A stretch of DNA of 22,716 nt, taken from contig CALRTZ010000044.1 of assembly GCA_943371235.1 (NCBI GenBank), positions 1 to 22,716 on the forward strand, in the 5' to 3' direction. Positions 22,273 to 22,716 of the stretch are shown one piece after another. The DNA comes from CAJBVG01 sp943371235. Its GTDB lineage: Bacteria > Bacteroidota > Bacteroidia > Sphingobacteriales > Sphingobacteriaceae. How positions within the stretch are numbered: the first letter of the stretch is position 1; each line of letters begins with the position of its first letter. The notes under the pieces were generated by a model, which was given only the letters and a program-made list of their open reading frames with translations, was not told the DNA's origin and did not search any database. Position numbers and translations under genes: made by a program.

Positions 22273-22527
22273 ATGGCAAATCATAAATCAGCAATTAAGA
22301 GAATTAGATCAAATGCATCAAAGCGTTTGAGAAATAGATATCAAGCGAGAACAACTCGTAATGCTATCAAAAGATTACGTTCTTCAAGCACAAAATCAGA
22401 AGCTTCTGATTTATTGAAGAAAGTTATTTCTATGTTAGATCGTTTAGCGAAGAAAAACGTTATTCACAAGAATAAAGCGGCTAACAACAAATCTAAGTTA
22501 ACGAAATTCGTTAACGCGTTAAGCTAG
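22273..22527 (+). CDS. rpsT: 30S ribosomal protein S20
   Basis: This 84-residue, strongly basic helical protein binds 16S rRNA in the small subunit. The family signature is intact: MANHKSAIKRIRSNASKRLRN at the start, then TTRNAIKRLRSS, and KKVISMLDRLAKKNVIHKNKAANNKSKLTKFV at the end (AxKGxIHKNKAxRxKSRL-type block). The length is normal for S20. It forms a single-gene unit, with a consensus promoter 24 bp upstream and a strong intrinsic terminator about 37 bp downstream. Confidence 0.97.
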   Translation: MANHKSAIKRIRSNASKRLRNRYQARTTRNAIKRLRSSSTKSEASDLLKKVISMLDRLAKKNVIHKNKAANNKSKLTKFVNALS

Positions 22528-22564
22528 TAAAATAGCTCTTCGGAATTAATAAAATATTCATTTG

Positions 22565-22600
22565 AAAATCCTGCATCAAATTGATGCGGGATTTTTTATT
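22565..22600 (+). terminator. rho-independent terminator of rpsT
   Basis: AAAATCCTGCATCAA pairs with TTGATGCGGGATTTT (one T-G wobble, 14 Watson-Crick pairs), followed by a T-rich run (TTTTTTATTTT). It is the only textbook intrinsic terminator in the window. Confidence 0.9.
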
Positions 22601-22607
22601 TTGTACT

Positions 22608-22615
22608 TATCTTTA
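22608..22615 (+). promoter_or_regulatory. possible -7 box (TATCTTTA) of radC, apparently leaderless
   Basis: TATCTTTA differs from the consensus TAnnTTTG only in the last base and is followed by CCTT and the GTG start at 22620. This is the same 4-nt spacing as for engB, glyS and the glycosyltransferase. No -33 box is clear, so the call is tentative. Confidence 0.4.
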
Positions 22616-22619
22616 CCTT

Positions 22620-22716
22620 GTGAAGAAGGATGTACGAAATCGATTAACCATTAAAGAATGGTCCGAAGCCGATAGGCCCCGAGAAAAATTAAAAGTGTTT
22701 GGTCGCCAAAGTTTAA
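22620..22716 (+). CDS. radC: RadC family JAB-domain protein, N-terminal fragment
   Basis: Only about 32 codons lie in the window; the gene continues past the end. The translation from the GTG at 22620 contains LTIKEWSEADRPREKLKVFG (residues 9-28) followed by RQSL. This matches the well-conserved N-terminus of RadC/UPF0758 proteins (xIxDWPxxDRPREKLxxxGxxxLSDAELL). No ATG is available in frame, and GTG is favoured by the promoter-box spacing. RadC proteins combine a helix-hairpin-helix and a JAB/MPN metalloprotease-like domain; despite the name, a role in DNA repair is doubtful. It is separated from rpsT by the terminator. Confidence 0.8.
   Translation, partial: MKKDVRNRLTIKEWSEADRPREKLKVFGRQSL

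Overview
The window looks like a chromosomal segment from a member of the Bacteroidota. The evidence is AT-rich DNA, a RagB/SusD-type outer-membrane lipoprotein, two proteins with type IX secretion (T9SS) C-terminal sorting domains, a gldA-gldF-gldG locus followed by dnaN, and promoters of the Bacteroidota type (TTTG, about 19-20 bp, TAnnTTTG). The genus cannot be fixed from sequence alone. No tRNA, rRNA, CRISPR array, transposase or phage gene was found.

Layout. (1) 2-2114, plus strand: the end of a SusD-like gene, a small lipoprotein and a secreted two-domain protein, probably the tail of a nutrient-uptake operon. (2) 2185-6827, minus strand: a beta-barrel protein, engB, a UbiA-type prenyltransferase, an M3 oligopeptidase and a family 2 glycosyltransferase. 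(3) 7026-13018, plus strand: two translationally coupled T9SS cargo proteins, one a 1549-residue mosaic that starts with a DUF3494 (ice-binding-like) domain. (4) 13019-14026: a 1-kb non-coding array of palindromic elements. (5) 14027-15484, minus strand: glycyl-tRNA synthetase. (6) 15562-21104, plus strand: gldA, gldF, gldG, a DUF4340 gene and dnaN. (7) 21202-22173, minus strand: a secreted zinc phospholipase C/S1-P1-like protein. (8) 22273-22716, plus strand: rpsT with a clear terminator, then the start of radC.

The genes are mostly familiar; the unusual content is between them. All three convergent junctions (2115-2184, 13019-14026, 21105-21201) carry degenerate tandem repeats with a 7- or 8-bp period, and two of them turn back on themselves into long inverted repeats between the two stop codons. 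The large junction also holds three copies of a 130-bp element with 26-bp complementary ends and two internal hairpins (a possible three-way junction). A fourth, diverged relative sits in opposite orientation; its arms differ in sequence but still pair. This is the best candidate in the window for an undescribed structured RNA or DNA element family.

Four genes (the glycosyltransferase, engB, glyS and radC) have a TAnnTTT(G/A) box exactly 4 nt before the start codon, which suggests leaderless mRNAs.
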